From Bacillus mycoides (lineage in GTDB: Bacteria; Bacillota; Bacilli; Bacillales; Bacillaceae_G), in assembly GCF_001757995.1 (NCBI RefSeq), contig NZ_LXLV01000069.1, forward strand, positions 1 to 62,140: DNA of 62,140 nt, in the 5' to 3' direction. The notes under the pieces were generated by a model. It was not told the DNA's origin. It did not search any database and saw only the letters and a list, made by a program, of their open reading frames with translations. Of the stretch, positions 1 through 6,820 are shown piece by piece. Positions within the stretch are counted from its first letter, which is position 1. Each line of letters starts with the position of its first letter. Both the position numbers and the translations under genes were made by a program.

Positions 1-156
1 GTTCTTGTTTTTCTTGTTCTTCTTTTTGCTTTAATTCAAGTTCTTGTTTTTCTTGTTCTTCTTTTTGCTTTAATTCAAGTTCTTGTTTTTCTTGTTCTTC
101 TTTTTGCTTTAATTCAAGTTCTTGTTTTTCTCGCTCTTCTTTCTGCTTTAACTCTA
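1..156. repeat. 39-bp tandem repeat inside the coiled-coil gene
   Basis: Three identical 39-bp units occupy 1-39, 40-78 and 79-117, followed by a diverged fourth unit (118-156). The array begins at the window edge, so the full copy number is unknown. Each unit encodes 13 residues, so gain or loss of units keeps the reading frame. Confidence 0.9.
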
Positions 157-754
157 TTTGTTCCTGCTCCAATTGTTGCTGATTTATTCGTAATTCGTCT
201 TGCTGTTTCTTTAATTCCTCTCTCTTTTGTTTCTCTTTTAATTCAGGATTTGTTTCTTCTTGATTATTCTTTTCGTTTTCTTCTAATCGACTCTTCTCTT
301 CAAGCTCTTTCTTCCTTTTTTGTTCCTCTAATTCATTCAAGTTTGTCCCTTCTTGGTTATTCTTTTCTTGTACTTCTAACGGATTCTTCTTTTCAAGTTC
401 TTCTTGTTGTTTCTTTAATTCATCTAATTTTTGCTGAACTTCTTCTAATCTTTCTTTATCTTCACTATCTTGTTTTAGTAATTCTTCTTTTTTCTGTTTT
501 AATTCGTCAACTTTATCAAATAACTCTTCCTGCTGTTTCAAAATATCTTTTCTTTTTTCTAATTCCATTTGTTGCTCTTTTATAGCATCAAATTGTTTTT
601 GCAATTCACTCTGTCTATCACTATGTATACTCTGTAAAGCTTCTATATTATTTCTTGTATTATTTTCAATTTCCGCTAGCGAACTAGAAGGAAACGCTAA
701 TAGATTTGTTGTCAATAAACTGGCTACTGCAATTACACTATATTTTTTCATCAT
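1..754 (-). CDS. Secreted coiled-coil protein with 13-residue repeats (3' end cut by window edge)
   Basis: The reading frame is open from the ATG-ATG pair at 754-749 to the left edge, about 251 codons, so the C-terminus is missing. An AAAAGGTG ribosome site precedes the first ATG. The N-terminus has a lysine pair and a hydrophobic stretch (KKYSVIAVASLLTTNLLAFP), read as a signal peptide. Nearly all the rest is K/E/Q/L-rich heptad-like sequence predicted to form a long coiled coil. From about residue 200 it becomes a tandem repeat of LELKQKEEQEKQE, encoded by 39-bp units. The N-terminal coiled coil after a signal peptide resembles the start of secreted cell-wall hydrolases (NlpC/P60 or CHAP type) in this group, but the catalytic part would lie outside the window, so no function is assigned. 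The opposite-strand frame here is a shadow. Confidence 0.8.
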   Translation of the reverse strand, partial: MMKKYSVIAVASLLTTNLLAFPSSSLAEIENNTRNNIEALQSIHSDRQSELQKQFDAIKEQQMELEKRKDILKQQEELFDKVDELKQKKEELLKQDSEDKERLEEVQQKLDELKKQQEELEKKNPLEVQEKNNQEGTNLNELEEQKRKKELEEKSRLEENEKNNQEETNPELKEKQKREELKKQQDELRINQQQLEQEQIELKQKEEREKQELELKQKEEQEKQELELKQKEEQEKQELELKQKEEQEKQE

Positions 755-865
755 ACACACCTTTTCTAATTTCACTTCAATTCTATTTCCTACCATATGT
801 AAAATGTAAGATTCCTCCATAATCATAGCAAATCTTTTCTACGCTAAGGGACTTTTCGTAAAAAT

Positions 866-898
866 AAAAAAAGCATCGTATAATACAATGCTTTTTTT
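866..898 (-). terminator. Intrinsic terminator after the 110-residue hypothetical gene
   Basis: The stem GCAT-c-GTAT pairs with ATAC-a-ATGC around a three-base loop, flanked by A7 and T7. It can act on either strand. It lies just downstream of the minus-strand gene ending at 914. Confidence 0.8.
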
Positions 899-913
899 GA
901 TGTGTCTCGATAT

Positions 914-1246
914 TTATTTGTTACTTTCGCGTGATTGAGAAGTAGAAAGGGCCGGAGTGATAACTAATTGTCTCGGCTCAGTTTTCTTTAAGTGATTTTT
1001 GACGTTACACTTACGACGTTGAACAACCCACGCTTTAATAGGATTTGTCAAAATAATCTTTTGCTCTTCGTTAGGGGCCTCTTCTTCCAATTTACAACTT
1101 TCGCTCCATTTATTCCATTTCATTGTAAGTTTAGAAGAAGAATGATCGTCTTCTCGATCAAACAAGTGCAAAAAATCCATTTCGCCAGCTAGCATTACGG
1201 TGTTGCTAGTTGCTAAAAAAGAAAAGGTCGTCCAACGTTTCTCCAT
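914..1246 (-). CDS. Hypothetical protein, 110 residues
   Basis: I do not recognise a family. The start is supported by a strong GGAGTAGGAGGG ribosome site just upstream of the ATG, and a terminator follows the stop. The protein is hydrophilic, with an acidic/Ser stretch (DREDDHSSSK) and a basic second half. It has no signal peptide; the only mildly hydrophobic stretch is near residues 8-25. About 140 bp upstream of the start lies a BceR-type inverted repeat (1378-1391), so the gene may respond to a peptide-antibiotic two-component system; this is inference. An overlapping 67-residue frame at 1206-1409 is rejected. Confidence 0.6.
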   Translation of the reverse strand: MEKRWTTFSFLATSNTVMLAGEMDFLHLFDREDDHSSSKLTMKWNKWSESCKLEEEAPNEEQKIILTNPIKAWVVQRRKCNVKNHLKKTEPRQLVITPALSTSQSRESNK

Positions 1247-1377
1247 GCCCTCCTACTCCTTTTTCACATATAGAGTGCCTAAAACTTAATTTACCTAAAA
1301 TATGCTTGCCTTTTACCTTACACTTATAGTTTATCCAAAACACTACTATGCAACTATCGATTTGCCTTACAACTACC

Positions 1378-1391
1378 TTACATTTTTGTAA
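1378..1391. promoter_or_regulatory. BceR-type operator candidate
   Basis: TTACA-TTTT-TGTAA is an exact match to TNACA-N4-TGTAA, the motif reported for BceR-like response regulators. It lies upstream of the minus-strand gene starting at 1246. A possible -10 (TAAACT on the minus strand, 1328-1333) lies about 50 bp from the centre of the site, the same distance as at the bceAB-type promoter near 9.6 kb. Confidence 0.5.
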
Positions 1392-1398
1392 GAAACAA

Positions 1399-1428
1399 AA
1401 AACCTTCACTCTCTATACGTGAAGGTTT
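1399..1428. terminator. Hairpin after the 71-residue membrane protein gene
   Basis: AAACCTTCAC and GTGAAGGTTT form a perfect 10-bp stem with A- and T-rich flanks. It sits immediately after the stop of the minus-strand gene at 1430. Confidence 0.75.
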
Positions 1429-1429
1429 C

Positions 1430-1645
1430 TCATTTCTCATCTATATGATCTTTCATATGATCGACTCCAGCTTCTTGTAGCTGTGACATCATACCGTGGG
1501 AAATTGCGCCTAATACTAAAGTCATTCCAATTAGTGAAATCCGAATCGCTGGTACATCAATTATGTAAGCCAAACTACCAAGAACAATTGTTAAAAGTAA
1601 TGCTTTTATAAATGTTGCACTTGTATACTCTTTCCTTTTCATCAT
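1430..1645 (-). CDS. Small membrane protein, 71 residues
   Basis: The protein has two hydrophobic segments (about residues 12-30 and 34-52) separated by a short loop, then a charged, His-rich tail (DHMKDHIDEK), so it is an integral membrane protein with the tail probably cytoplasmic. The family is not recognised. The ATG-ATG at 1645-1640 is preferred over the in-frame GTG at 1651 because the AAGGG ribosome site lies five bases before that ATG. A cre-like sequence (1658-1671) lies just upstream, which suggests CcpA control. Confidence 0.65.
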   Translation of the reverse strand: MMKRKEYTSATFIKALLLTIVLGSLAYIIDVPAIRISLIGMTLVLGAISHGMMSQLQEAGVDHMKDHIDEK

Positions 1646-1656
1646 AATCACCCTTC

Positions 1657-1671
1657 ATGGAAGCGCTTTCT
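1657..1671. promoter_or_regulatory. cre-like CcpA site
   Basis: ATGGAAGCGCTTTCT matches every position of the Bacillus cre consensus WTGNAANCGNWNNCW. It lies directly upstream of the small membrane protein gene and about 135 bp before hpt. Confidence 0.5.
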
Positions 1672-1739
1672 TAATGTAATCAGTATATCATATCATCTGA
1701 CTATTTTGTGGGGATTTCTGTAAAAACCTAATATCTTCT

Positions 1740-1768
1740 TTGACTTTTTTCTTTCTATCCTTTACAGT
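1740..1768 (+). promoter_or_regulatory. Sigma-A-like promoter of the hpt gene
   Basis: TTGACT (1740-1745), a 17-bp spacer and TACAGT (1763-1768) precede the ribosome site of the phosphoribosyltransferase gene. Confidence 0.45.
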
Positions 1769-1806
1769 CGAAATGTTCACAAGTTTTACACTGTAGGAGG
1801 ATTCAA

Positions 1807-2334
1807 ATGAAAATTGAAATAAAAGACACTTTAATTTCTGAAGAACAATTACAAGAAAAAGTAAAAGAACTAGCGCTTCAAATCGAACGTGATTTTGAAG
1901 GAGAAGAAATCGTTGTAATCGCTGTATTAAAAGGATCTTTCGTATTCGCTGCTGATTTAATTCGTCATATTAAAAACGAAGTAACTATCGACTTTATCTC
2001 TGCATCTAGCTACGGAAATCAAACAGAAACAACTGGAAAAGTAAAACTATTAAAAGATATCGATGTAAACATTACTGGAAAAAACGTAATTGTCGTAGAA
2101 GACATTATCGATTCTGGTTTAACACTTCACTTCTTAAAAGATCACTTCTTTATGCATAAACCAAAAGCATTGAAATTCTGTACGTTACTTGATAAACCTG
2201 AACGCCGTAAAGTGGACTTAAAAGCTGAATATGTTGGCTTCCAAATTCCAGACGAATTTATCGTTGGCTACGGTATCGACTGCGCAGAAAAATATCGTAA
2301 CTTACCATTTATCGCTTCAGTTGTAACGGAATAA
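1807..2334 (+). CDS. hpt: Hypoxanthine phosphoribosyltransferase (second-copy type)
   Basis: This is a cytoplasmic purine salvage enzyme that joins hypoxanthine or guanine to PRPP, giving IMP or GMP. The type I phosphoribosyltransferase signature VVEDIIDSG is at residues 96-104, the LKGS loop at 41-44, and the C-terminal hood contains the aromatic/DE region (EYVGFQIPDEFIVGYG). At 175 residues it has the normal family length. TAGGAGG is correctly spaced before the ATG. The usual Bacillus hprT lies between tilS and ftsH; this copy stands alone, so it is probably a paralogue whose exact base preference cannot be read from sequence. A bcr1 element separates its stop from its terminator. Confidence 0.9.
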   Translation: MKIEIKDTLISEEQLQEKVKELALQIERDFEGEEIVVIAVLKGSFVFAADLIRHIKNEVTIDFISASSYGNQTETTGKVKLLKDIDVNITGKNVIVVEDIIDSGLTLHFLKDHFFMHKPKALKFCTLLDKPERRKVDLKAEYVGFQIPDEFIVGYGIDCAEKYRNLPFIASVVTE

Positions 2335-2343
2335 TATAAAAAA

Positions 2344-2500
2344 ATAAAGTGAAACTTTAATCAGTGGGGGTTTTGTCTATCCCCCACTGATTATTAGTTG
2401 AACCAATCGGGCTTTTACGGGCAGTTGATCTCCCACCTAACTTCCTCGTATTCTTCGAAATTTGAGGTGGGAGTCTTACTGCCCGTTAATGCGGGGTAAA
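2344..2500 (+). repeat. bcr1-type repeat, copy 1
   Basis: This is a roughly 157-bp element. It opens with ATAAA-GTGAAACTTTAATCAG, carries a GGGGG/CCCCC hairpin arm (AATCAGTGGGGG with CCCCCACTGATT), then CAATCGGGC, CTCCCACCT/AGGTGGGAG arms, and ends at CTGCCCGTTAATGCGGG. The left flank is ATAAA and the right flank GTAAA, a decayed copy. It matches the bcr1 family described as specific to the B. cereus group. Confidence 0.85.
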
Positions 2501-2526
2501 CTTCCATCAATTATTGATGGAAGTTT
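2498..2526 (+). terminator. Terminator of hpt, displaced by bcr1
   Basis: AAACTTCCATCAA and TTGATGGAAGTTT form a perfect 13-bp stem around TTA, followed by ATTTTCT. It lies directly after bcr1 copy 1 and about 165 bp after the hpt stop. Confidence 0.65.
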
Positions 2527-2569
2527 ATTTTCTATCACAATTCGTAAAAGACAAAGGGAGAGAATAAAA

Positions 2570-3472
2570 ATGACAAAGACAAAATTTGAAAAAGTACTCC
2601 TCATCGTAAATCCGAAAGCCGGTCAAGGCGACTTACATACAAATTTAACGAAAATCGTACCACCTCTTGCCGCAGCTTTTCCTGACCTACATATCCTTCA
2701 TACGAAAAAGCAAGGTGATGCAACAAAATATTGTCAGAAGTTTGCTAGTAAAGTAGATTTAATTATCGTCTTCGGTGGTGATGGAACTGTATTTGAATGC
2801 ACAAATGGCTTAGCCCCTCTTGAAACTAGACCTACACTTGCAATCATTCCAGGCGGAACTTGCAACGACTTCTCTCGCACACTTGGTGTTCCGCAAAATA
2901 TTGCAGAAGCAGCAAAACTCATTACAAAAGGACATGTAAAACCAATTGATGTCGCAAAAGCAAATGGACAACACTTCTTAAACTTCTGGGGTATTGGACT
3001 CGTCTCTGAAGTATCAAACAATATTGATGCAGAAGAGAAAGCAAAGCTTGGTAAAATCGGTTACTACTTAAGTACCATTCGAACTGTTAAAAACGCTGAA
3101 ACATTCCCAGTAAAAATTACTTACGACGGACAAGTATATGAAGACGAAGCTGTCCTTGTTATGGTTGGAAACGGTGAATATCTTGGCGGTATCCCGTCCT
3201 TTATTCCGAACGTGAAATGTGATGACGGAACACTTGATATTTTCGTAGTCAAATCAACAGGCATTCAAGCCTTTAAAGATTATATCGGAAAGAAACTATT
3301 TGAAGACTCAAATGAAAATGACATCTTCCACGTCAAAGCTAAATCCATTCATATTGAAACAGAAGAAGAAAAAGAAGTAGATACAGATGGTGAAAGCTCT
3401 CTACATACACCGTGTCATATTGAATTATTACAAGGGCACTTTACGATGATTTATAATCCTGCGGTTGTGTAA
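2570..3472 (+). CDS. YegS/BmrU-family lipid kinase (diacylglycerol kinase-like)
   Basis: Members of this family phosphorylate diacylglycerol or related lipids with ATP at the membrane, recycling lipid from teichoic acid synthesis. The start is residue 37 of the longer open frame, because GGGAGAG precedes ATG 2570 and the protein then begins with the typical strand MTKTKFEKVLLIVNPKAGQG. Family motifs are the nucleotide loop VFGGDGTVFE and IPGGTCNDFSRTLG in the N-terminal half, and an all-beta C-terminal half with EYLGGIPSFIPN and DDGTLDIFVV. Length is 300 residues, as expected. A strong terminator follows. The true substrate cannot be fixed from sequence. Confidence 0.85.
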   Translation: MTKTKFEKVLLIVNPKAGQGDLHTNLTKIVPPLAAAFPDLHILHTKKQGDATKYCQKFASKVDLIIVFGGDGTVFECTNGLAPLETRPTLAIIPGGTCNDFSRTLGVPQNIAEAAKLITKGHVKPIDVAKANGQHFLNFWGIGLVSEVSNNIDAEEKAKLGKIGYYLSTIRTVKNAETFPVKITYDGQVYEDEAVLVMVGNGEYLGGIPSFIPNVKCDDGTLDIFVVKSTGIQAFKDYIGKKLFEDSNENDIFHVKAKSIHIETEEEKEVDTDGESSLHTPCHIELLQGHFTMIYNPAVV

Positions 3473-3475
3473 TGC

Positions 3476-3518
3476 AAAAAGACGAGCTAAAGTTTCAACA
3501 CTTTGGCTCGTCTTTTTT
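3476..3518 (+). terminator. Terminator of the lipid kinase gene
   Basis: AAAAAGACGAGC and GCTCGTCTTTTTT form the stem, with an inner AGT/ACT pair and a T6 tail, four bases after the stop codon. Confidence 0.9.
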
Positions 3519-3551
3519 ATTAGCAAGGCATTTTGATCTACTCTTTAATTT

Positions 3552-4241
3552 TTAATATAAGTTTTCGTAATCAAACTCCACCCAATTTTTCCAGTGCGTA
3601 TTAGCATCCTTATCTACAATAACACTTGAATCTTGCTTCTCTATCGCTGCAGCTACTGATTGGAAGAATTCATTTTCACTTACTTTCTCTTCTTCAACAT
3701 GTTGCCACTCTTCCGTTTCATAAGCTACTTCCCAATCACCTTTTAAACCGAACTCTTCTAAAATTTCTTCTTTATCCCACCATAATAACTTTCTAGCTTC
3801 GTCATTAGTAGCAAGCATACGCATGAAATATGTTGGATAAGACTCTTTCGTTTTCACTTCTATTCCATTATTCACATAATCTTCTTCTGTAAATTGATAT
3901 TCAAAATGATGATCACGAATTCTTAAACTGCCCTTATAAATATCCGGTATAAAATCACCTTCATCATCAAATAATTCATAATCTCCATCATTTACTTGCA
4001 AAATACCGTCATCACCAATTGAATGATTCATTCTATCGCCATATACTTGAATATCATTAAATACACCTAATGAACCTACACCGACAATTTGAAACACCAT
4101 TAACCAATCCTTAGTATCTTTAAAGAAAAGAGAGAATTTCACTTGCGAAATATCCATATATTCATTATCAAAGGTAGGAAATTCATAGTTACTTTGCTTT
4201 CTATCTAATAGCTTCAAAATATCTTTTTGCATATGTATCAT
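3552..4241 (-). CDS. Uncharacterised acidic protein, 229 residues (DUF7003-like)
   Basis: The protein is soluble and acidic, with no signal peptide or membrane segment. It is rich in aromatic and acidic residues, including DGDYELFDDEGDFIPD, WWDKEEILEEFGLKGDWEVAYE and a C-terminal WKNWVEFDYENLY. I recall similar B. cereus proteins under DUF7003, but the assignment is tentative and no function is known. The start at 4241 is chosen because GAGGTG lies just before it; the longer frame to 4301 has no ribosome site. Its promoter shares an unusual repeat pattern with that of the methyltransferase/DedA pair (see findings). Confidence 0.65.
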   Translation of the reverse strand: MIHMQKDILKLLDRKQSNYEFPTFDNEYMDISQVKFSLFFKDTKDWLMVFQIVGVGSLGVFNDIQVYGDRMNHSIGDDGILQVNDGDYELFDDEGDFIPDIYKGSLRIRDHHFEYQFTEEDYVNNGIEVKTKESYPTYFMRMLATNDEARKLLWWDKEEILEEFGLKGDWEVAYETEEWQHVEEEKVSENEFFQSVAAAIEKQDSSVIVDKDANTHWKNWVEFDYENLY

Positions 4242-4331
4242 CTTCACCTCTATATAAACAAAAATAATTTTTTCAATTTTACTAGAGTATAACATAGACA
4301 TACTTGCCTTTCATTCTGTTTTCTTTAAGAT

Positions 4332-4393
4332 GTTTCTAAGTATAGAGCGTATTTCTTAATAAAAACTCGTACGGTTTCTTAACATTTTCTTAA
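4332..4393 (-). promoter_or_regulatory. Promoter with TTAAGAAA direct repeats
   Basis: On the minus strand, TTAAGAAA occurs at 4393-4386, 4382-4375 and 4359-4352, with TTAGAAAC at 4339-4332. The -10-like TATACT is 4344-4339. There is no good -35, which suggests an activator-dependent promoter. The pattern TTAAGAAA-N15-TTAAGAAA-N12-TTAGAAAC is repeated exactly at 6715-6765. Confidence 0.45.
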
Positions 4394-4444
4394 AACAAAA
4401 GTGAAATATTAATTAGTAAGCTCAAAAAACAAAAAAGGAACTCT

Positions 4445-4491
4445 TTACACTACAATTGACAAAATCACACCTTTAGTGTAATTTTACACTA
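4445..4491 (+). promoter_or_regulatory. XRE promoter with palindromic operator
   Basis: TTGACA (4456-4461), a 17-bp spacer and TAATTT (4479-4484) form the promoter. TAGTGTAA-TT-TTACACTA (4474-4491) is a perfect palindrome over the -10. A third half-site, TTACACTA, lies at 4445-4452 upstream of the -35. The layout suggests repression by the XRE protein encoded 22 bp downstream. Confidence 0.6.
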
Positions 4492-4512
4492 CAAGAAAAA
4501 AGGAGCTGCATT

Positions 4513-4971
4513 ATGGATAAAAAAGAATTTATTGAACTCGTTAATTCAAAATTAAAACTCATCCGTGTTGAAAATGATTTATCACAAGATAAAATGTCAG
4601 AAATTATTGGTTTATCGAAGAAAACATTAGTGGAAATTGAAAAAAGAAGACGCACGCTAACATGGTCAGGTGCAGTGTGTGTCGTAACACTCTTCGAACA
4701 GAGCGATACAGTCCAGATGACATTCGGGGATGATGTGAATGAAATTATAAAAACAATCGCTTTTACACATTACAATACGAACTTCCCGAGGACGTTAGGA
4801 GGAAAAGTGTGGTGGCGACAAATAAAAGAATTAAACGGTTATCAAATACAACAAAACATTTTATCTCAACATTATAGAATTTTAGATACAGAAGACCGCA
4901 GAATATGCCATTCATTCGAATTGGATGAAATTGAAAAGCGATTTATGGAAATGGCAAAAATATCTCAATAA
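4513..4971 (+). CDS. XRE-family helix-turn-helix regulator, 152 residues
   Basis: Residues 11-45 form a Cro/C1-type helix-turn-helix (LKLIRVENDLSQDKMSEIIG, then LSKKTLVEIEKRRR). The C-terminal part (about 65-152) has no recognised domain and probably mediates dimerisation or sensing. AAAAAGGAGC precedes the ATG. The gene follows a promoter covered by a perfect palindrome, so autorepression is likely. It precedes a small four-helix membrane protein, with only a truncated bcr1 between them; a regulator plus membrane-partner cassette is a reasonable inference. The stop codon lies within the ATAAA that borders the bcr1 remnant. Confidence 0.75.
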   Translation: MDKKEFIELVNSKLKLIRVENDLSQDKMSEIIGLSKKTLVEIEKRRRTLTWSGAVCVVTLFEQSDTVQMTFGDDVNEIIKTIAFTHYNTNFPRTLGGKVWWRQIKELNGYQIQQNILSQHYRILDTEDRRICHSFELDEIEKRFMEMAKISQ

Positions 4972-5021
4972 AGTAAAACTTTAATCAGTGGGGGTTTTAC
5001 TGCCCGTTAATACGGGATAAA
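4968..5021 (+). repeat. bcr1-type repeat, internally deleted copy (54 bp)
   Basis: The left end (ATAAAGTAAAACTTTAATCAG, then TGGGGGTTTT) is joined directly to the right end (ACTGCCCGTTAATACGGGATAAA). Both flanking ATAAA copies are intact. The two break points share GTTTT in full-length copies, so the deletion could have arisen by microhomology. Confidence 0.75.
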
Positions 5022-5044
5022 ATAAATTTCGGAGTATAATTCAA

Positions 5045-5428
5045 ATGAAAAAACAGACAAATATCACGATTTTAAATACGTTAATCATTAGCACGTTAGT
5101 ATTAAATTTATTTATTTTCACATCACGAATGAGCTTTTTACCTTGGTATATTGAAGATGGTTGGGGATATTTAGGATTATTATTTACATCCTTTATTTTC
5201 TTACTTTGCTTCTTTAAATCTTCGAAGCTTCATAAAGATGGAAAGTTAACTACGCTACAAAAGTTCATTCCACTTGTTTCGGCCATACTTTCAATCTTTG
5301 TTCTCCTAATTCCATCAAGTGATTTTATGACTATATTAGCTAATCTAATCAATACAATCATATTAACAATTTATATAATTGTATTTCAAACAACACCTAA
5401 TGTAAGTAATGAGAAGCTATTACAGTAA
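5045..5428 (+). CDS. Four-helix membrane protein, 127 residues
   Basis: Four hydrophobic segments are seen at about residues 9-28, 41-58, 72-89 and 92-113, with short loops, so this is an integral membrane protein with no recognised domain. The ATG follows GGAG at 5031-5034, a slightly long spacing. It probably shares a transcript with the XRE gene upstream, which the bcr1 remnant does not obviously interrupt, and ends at a strong bidirectional terminator. I do not recognise a family and give no function. Confidence 0.6.
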   Translation: MKKQTNITILNTLIISTLVLNLFIFTSRMSFLPWYIEDGWGYLGLLFTSFIFLLCFFKSSKLHKDGKLTTLQKFIPLVSAILSIFVLLIPSSDFMTILANLINTIILTIYIIVFQTTPNVSNEKLLQ

Positions 5429-5464
5429 AAGGGAGAGTTATTCTACAAAATAACTCTCCCTTTT
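5427..5464. terminator. Bidirectional terminator
   Basis: AAAAGGGAGAGTTATT and AATAACTCTCCCTTTT form a perfect 16-bp stem around a six-base loop, between convergent genes ending at 5428 (plus) and 5500 (minus). Confidence 0.9.
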
Positions 5465-5499
5465 ATACTACTCTCAATAAGCATAAACCTTTATTCTAT

Positions 5500-6099
5500 T
5501 TATTTACTCATCACCGTACTTCTTCTTTGCTTATACAAATAAGCACCACTCGCAACAACAAAAACGATCCCGCCAAAATACACGCCATACTTTATCGCAA
5601 CTGCTACAATACTTTCAATGTGTTGTCCAAATAAAGAACCGAGCACAAAATAAACGAGTGTCCAAACAAATCCTGTCGTATAGGAATATAAAGCATACGT
5701 CTTAAATGACATGTTATTCATCCCAACTAAATACGGTACGATATGTCTTACAACTGGTATGAAGTAACTTGTAACTAAAGCATAATGACCATATTTCTCT
5801 ACCATTTGTTGAGATTTCAAAAGATATTTCGCCTTTTTCTTTTTCATTAGCTTATCAAGTACTTTTATACCAAATATTTTCCCTAATATATAACCTAAGG
5901 ATAGCCCGGATACAACACCTAAATATGTTAATAAAAACGCAGGAATAACACTTAATACGCCTAGTGAAGATACAAAACCACCGCTCATTACAATCATTTC
6001 ATCTGGAATCGGCATGCCGATAATGCCTAACCATAAGCAGAAAAATAATGCCCAATAACCGTACTGCTCAATATATGATAATAATTCATGTAATTCCAT
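5500..6099 (-). CDS. DedA-family membrane protein
   Basis: The DedA (VTT/SNARE-associated) family contains polyprenyl-phosphate or phospholipid flippases of the cytoplasmic membrane and affects envelope homeostasis and cationic-peptide resistance. Typical features are seen: the amphipathic re-entrant region with GMPIPDEMIVMSGG near residues 28-41, the motif FIPVVRHIVPYLVG with the conserved Arg and Pro near 114-127, and C-terminal membrane helices. Length (199) is normal. The start codon overlaps the stop of the upstream methyltransferase gene (TAATG), so the two are translationally coupled. Confidence 0.85.
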   Translation of the reverse strand: MELHELLSYIEQYGYWALFFCLWLGIIGMPIPDEMIVMSGGFVSSLGVLSVIPAFLLTYLGVVSGLSLGYILGKIFGIKVLDKLMKKKKAKYLLKSQQMVEKYGHYALVTSYFIPVVRHIVPYLVGMNNMSFKTYALYSYTTGFVWTLVYFVLGSLFGQHIESIVAVAIKYGVYFGGIVFVVASGAYLYKQRRSTVMSK

Positions 6100-6677
6100 T
6101 ATGCATACGCTCTCCTTAGCTCTTTTTTACAGCTAAAGACGTAAGCTGGCGGGAAATTGAGCCACACTTTTTCTAGTGTAATTTCCGGAAAGAAATGCTG
6201 TATAAATCCTTTTTTCACAAGTGAATATTGAAATGTAATAAATTCACCATTCTCATGTATCGCTTCCATTACATTGTTTAAAATGCACTTTGAAACTTCT
6301 TCTGGTAAAGAAGTAAAAGGTAATCCCGATAAGACGTAATCAATGCATTCTATCTGTAACTCTTCCATATACTTCTTTATATTTTCAGCTGAACCGTGTA
6401 CAACAATGACGTTCTGCTCATTTTTAAACTTTCTCTTTAACTCTTTGCAAAACACTTCATTAATTTCAATAAGAAGAAATATTGTTTCCTTCTTCTTTCT
6501 CTTCATAATTTCTTTCGTGAAAACCCCTGTACCAGGCCCCAACTCTACGATGCATTTCGCTCTATGAAAATCAATTACATCTACCATTTTCTTTGCTAAT
6601 ATTTTTGAACTTGGCGCAATTGCCCCAGTATGTTTCGGATGTTTAATAAATTCATATAAGAATGTTATGAGCTGCAT
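6099..6677 (-). CDS. SAM-dependent methyltransferase, phospholipid N-methyltransferase-like
   Basis: The class I methyltransferase motif I is VELGPGTGVFTKEI, followed by the acidic strand end LLIEINEVF and a later motif DYVLSGLPFTSLP. The N-terminal HPKHTGAIAPSS is typical of the PmtA/rRNA-adenine-methylase-like family that includes phospholipid methyltransferases. The start at 6677 (MQLITFLYE) is chosen because GGGGAGAGG is correctly spaced before it; the frame extends eight codons further without support. Coupling with DedA suggests a membrane-lipid role, but the substrate is not established. The promoter carries TTAAGAAA repeats. Confidence 0.75.
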   Translation of the reverse strand: MQLITFLYEFIKHPKHTGAIAPSSKILAKKMVDVIDFHRAKCIVELGPGTGVFTKEIMKRKKKETIFLLIEINEVFCKELKRKFKNEQNVIVVHGSAENIKKYMEELQIECIDYVLSGLPFTSLPEEVSKCILNNVMEAIHENGEFITFQYSLVKKGFIQHFFPEITLEKVWLNFPPAYVFSCKKELRRAYA

Positions 6678-6714
6678 GTAAACCTCTCCCCATTCGTTCA
6701 ATAGTTTTTAACTT

Positions 6715-6765
6715 GTTTCTAAGTATAACTATCGTTTCTTAATAAAAATTGAGGAGATTTCTTAA
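6715..6765 (-). promoter_or_regulatory. Promoter with TTAAGAAA direct repeats
   Basis: On the minus strand, TTAAGAAA lies at 6765-6758 and 6742-6735 and TTAGAAAC at 6722-6715, with a TATACT -10 at 6727-6722. The spacings (15 and 12 bp between boxes) are identical to those at 4332-4382. Confidence 0.45.
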
Positions 6766-6778
6766 GATTTTATGAAGA

Positions 6779-6813
6779 ATAAAAAAACAGCTACCGCTTA
6801 TAGCGATAGCTGC
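6779..6813 (-). terminator. Terminator of the bceAB-type operon
   Basis: On the minus strand, CAGCTATCGCT and AGCGGTAGCTG form the stem, followed by T7. It lies just after the permease stop. Confidence 0.85.
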
Positions 6814-6820
6814 TCATTTA

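Noticed and set aside
1-156. Possible CRISPR array
   Set aside because: The units are contiguous without spacers and lie in frame in a coding sequence.
250-585. 111-residue hydrophobic frame on the plus strand
   Set aside because: It is the antisense of the Lys/Glu-rich coiled-coil gene, which always gives a Leu/Phe-rich shadow, and has no ribosome site.
1206-1409. 67-residue minus-strand frame
   Set aside because: It overlaps the better supported gene at 914-1246 and covers its promoter and a terminator; no ribosome site.
2359-2393. bcr1 GGGGG/CCCCC hairpin as an intrinsic terminator
   Set aside because: The stem is strong but not followed by a T tract, and independent terminators exist just beyond bcr1 at hpt and menA.
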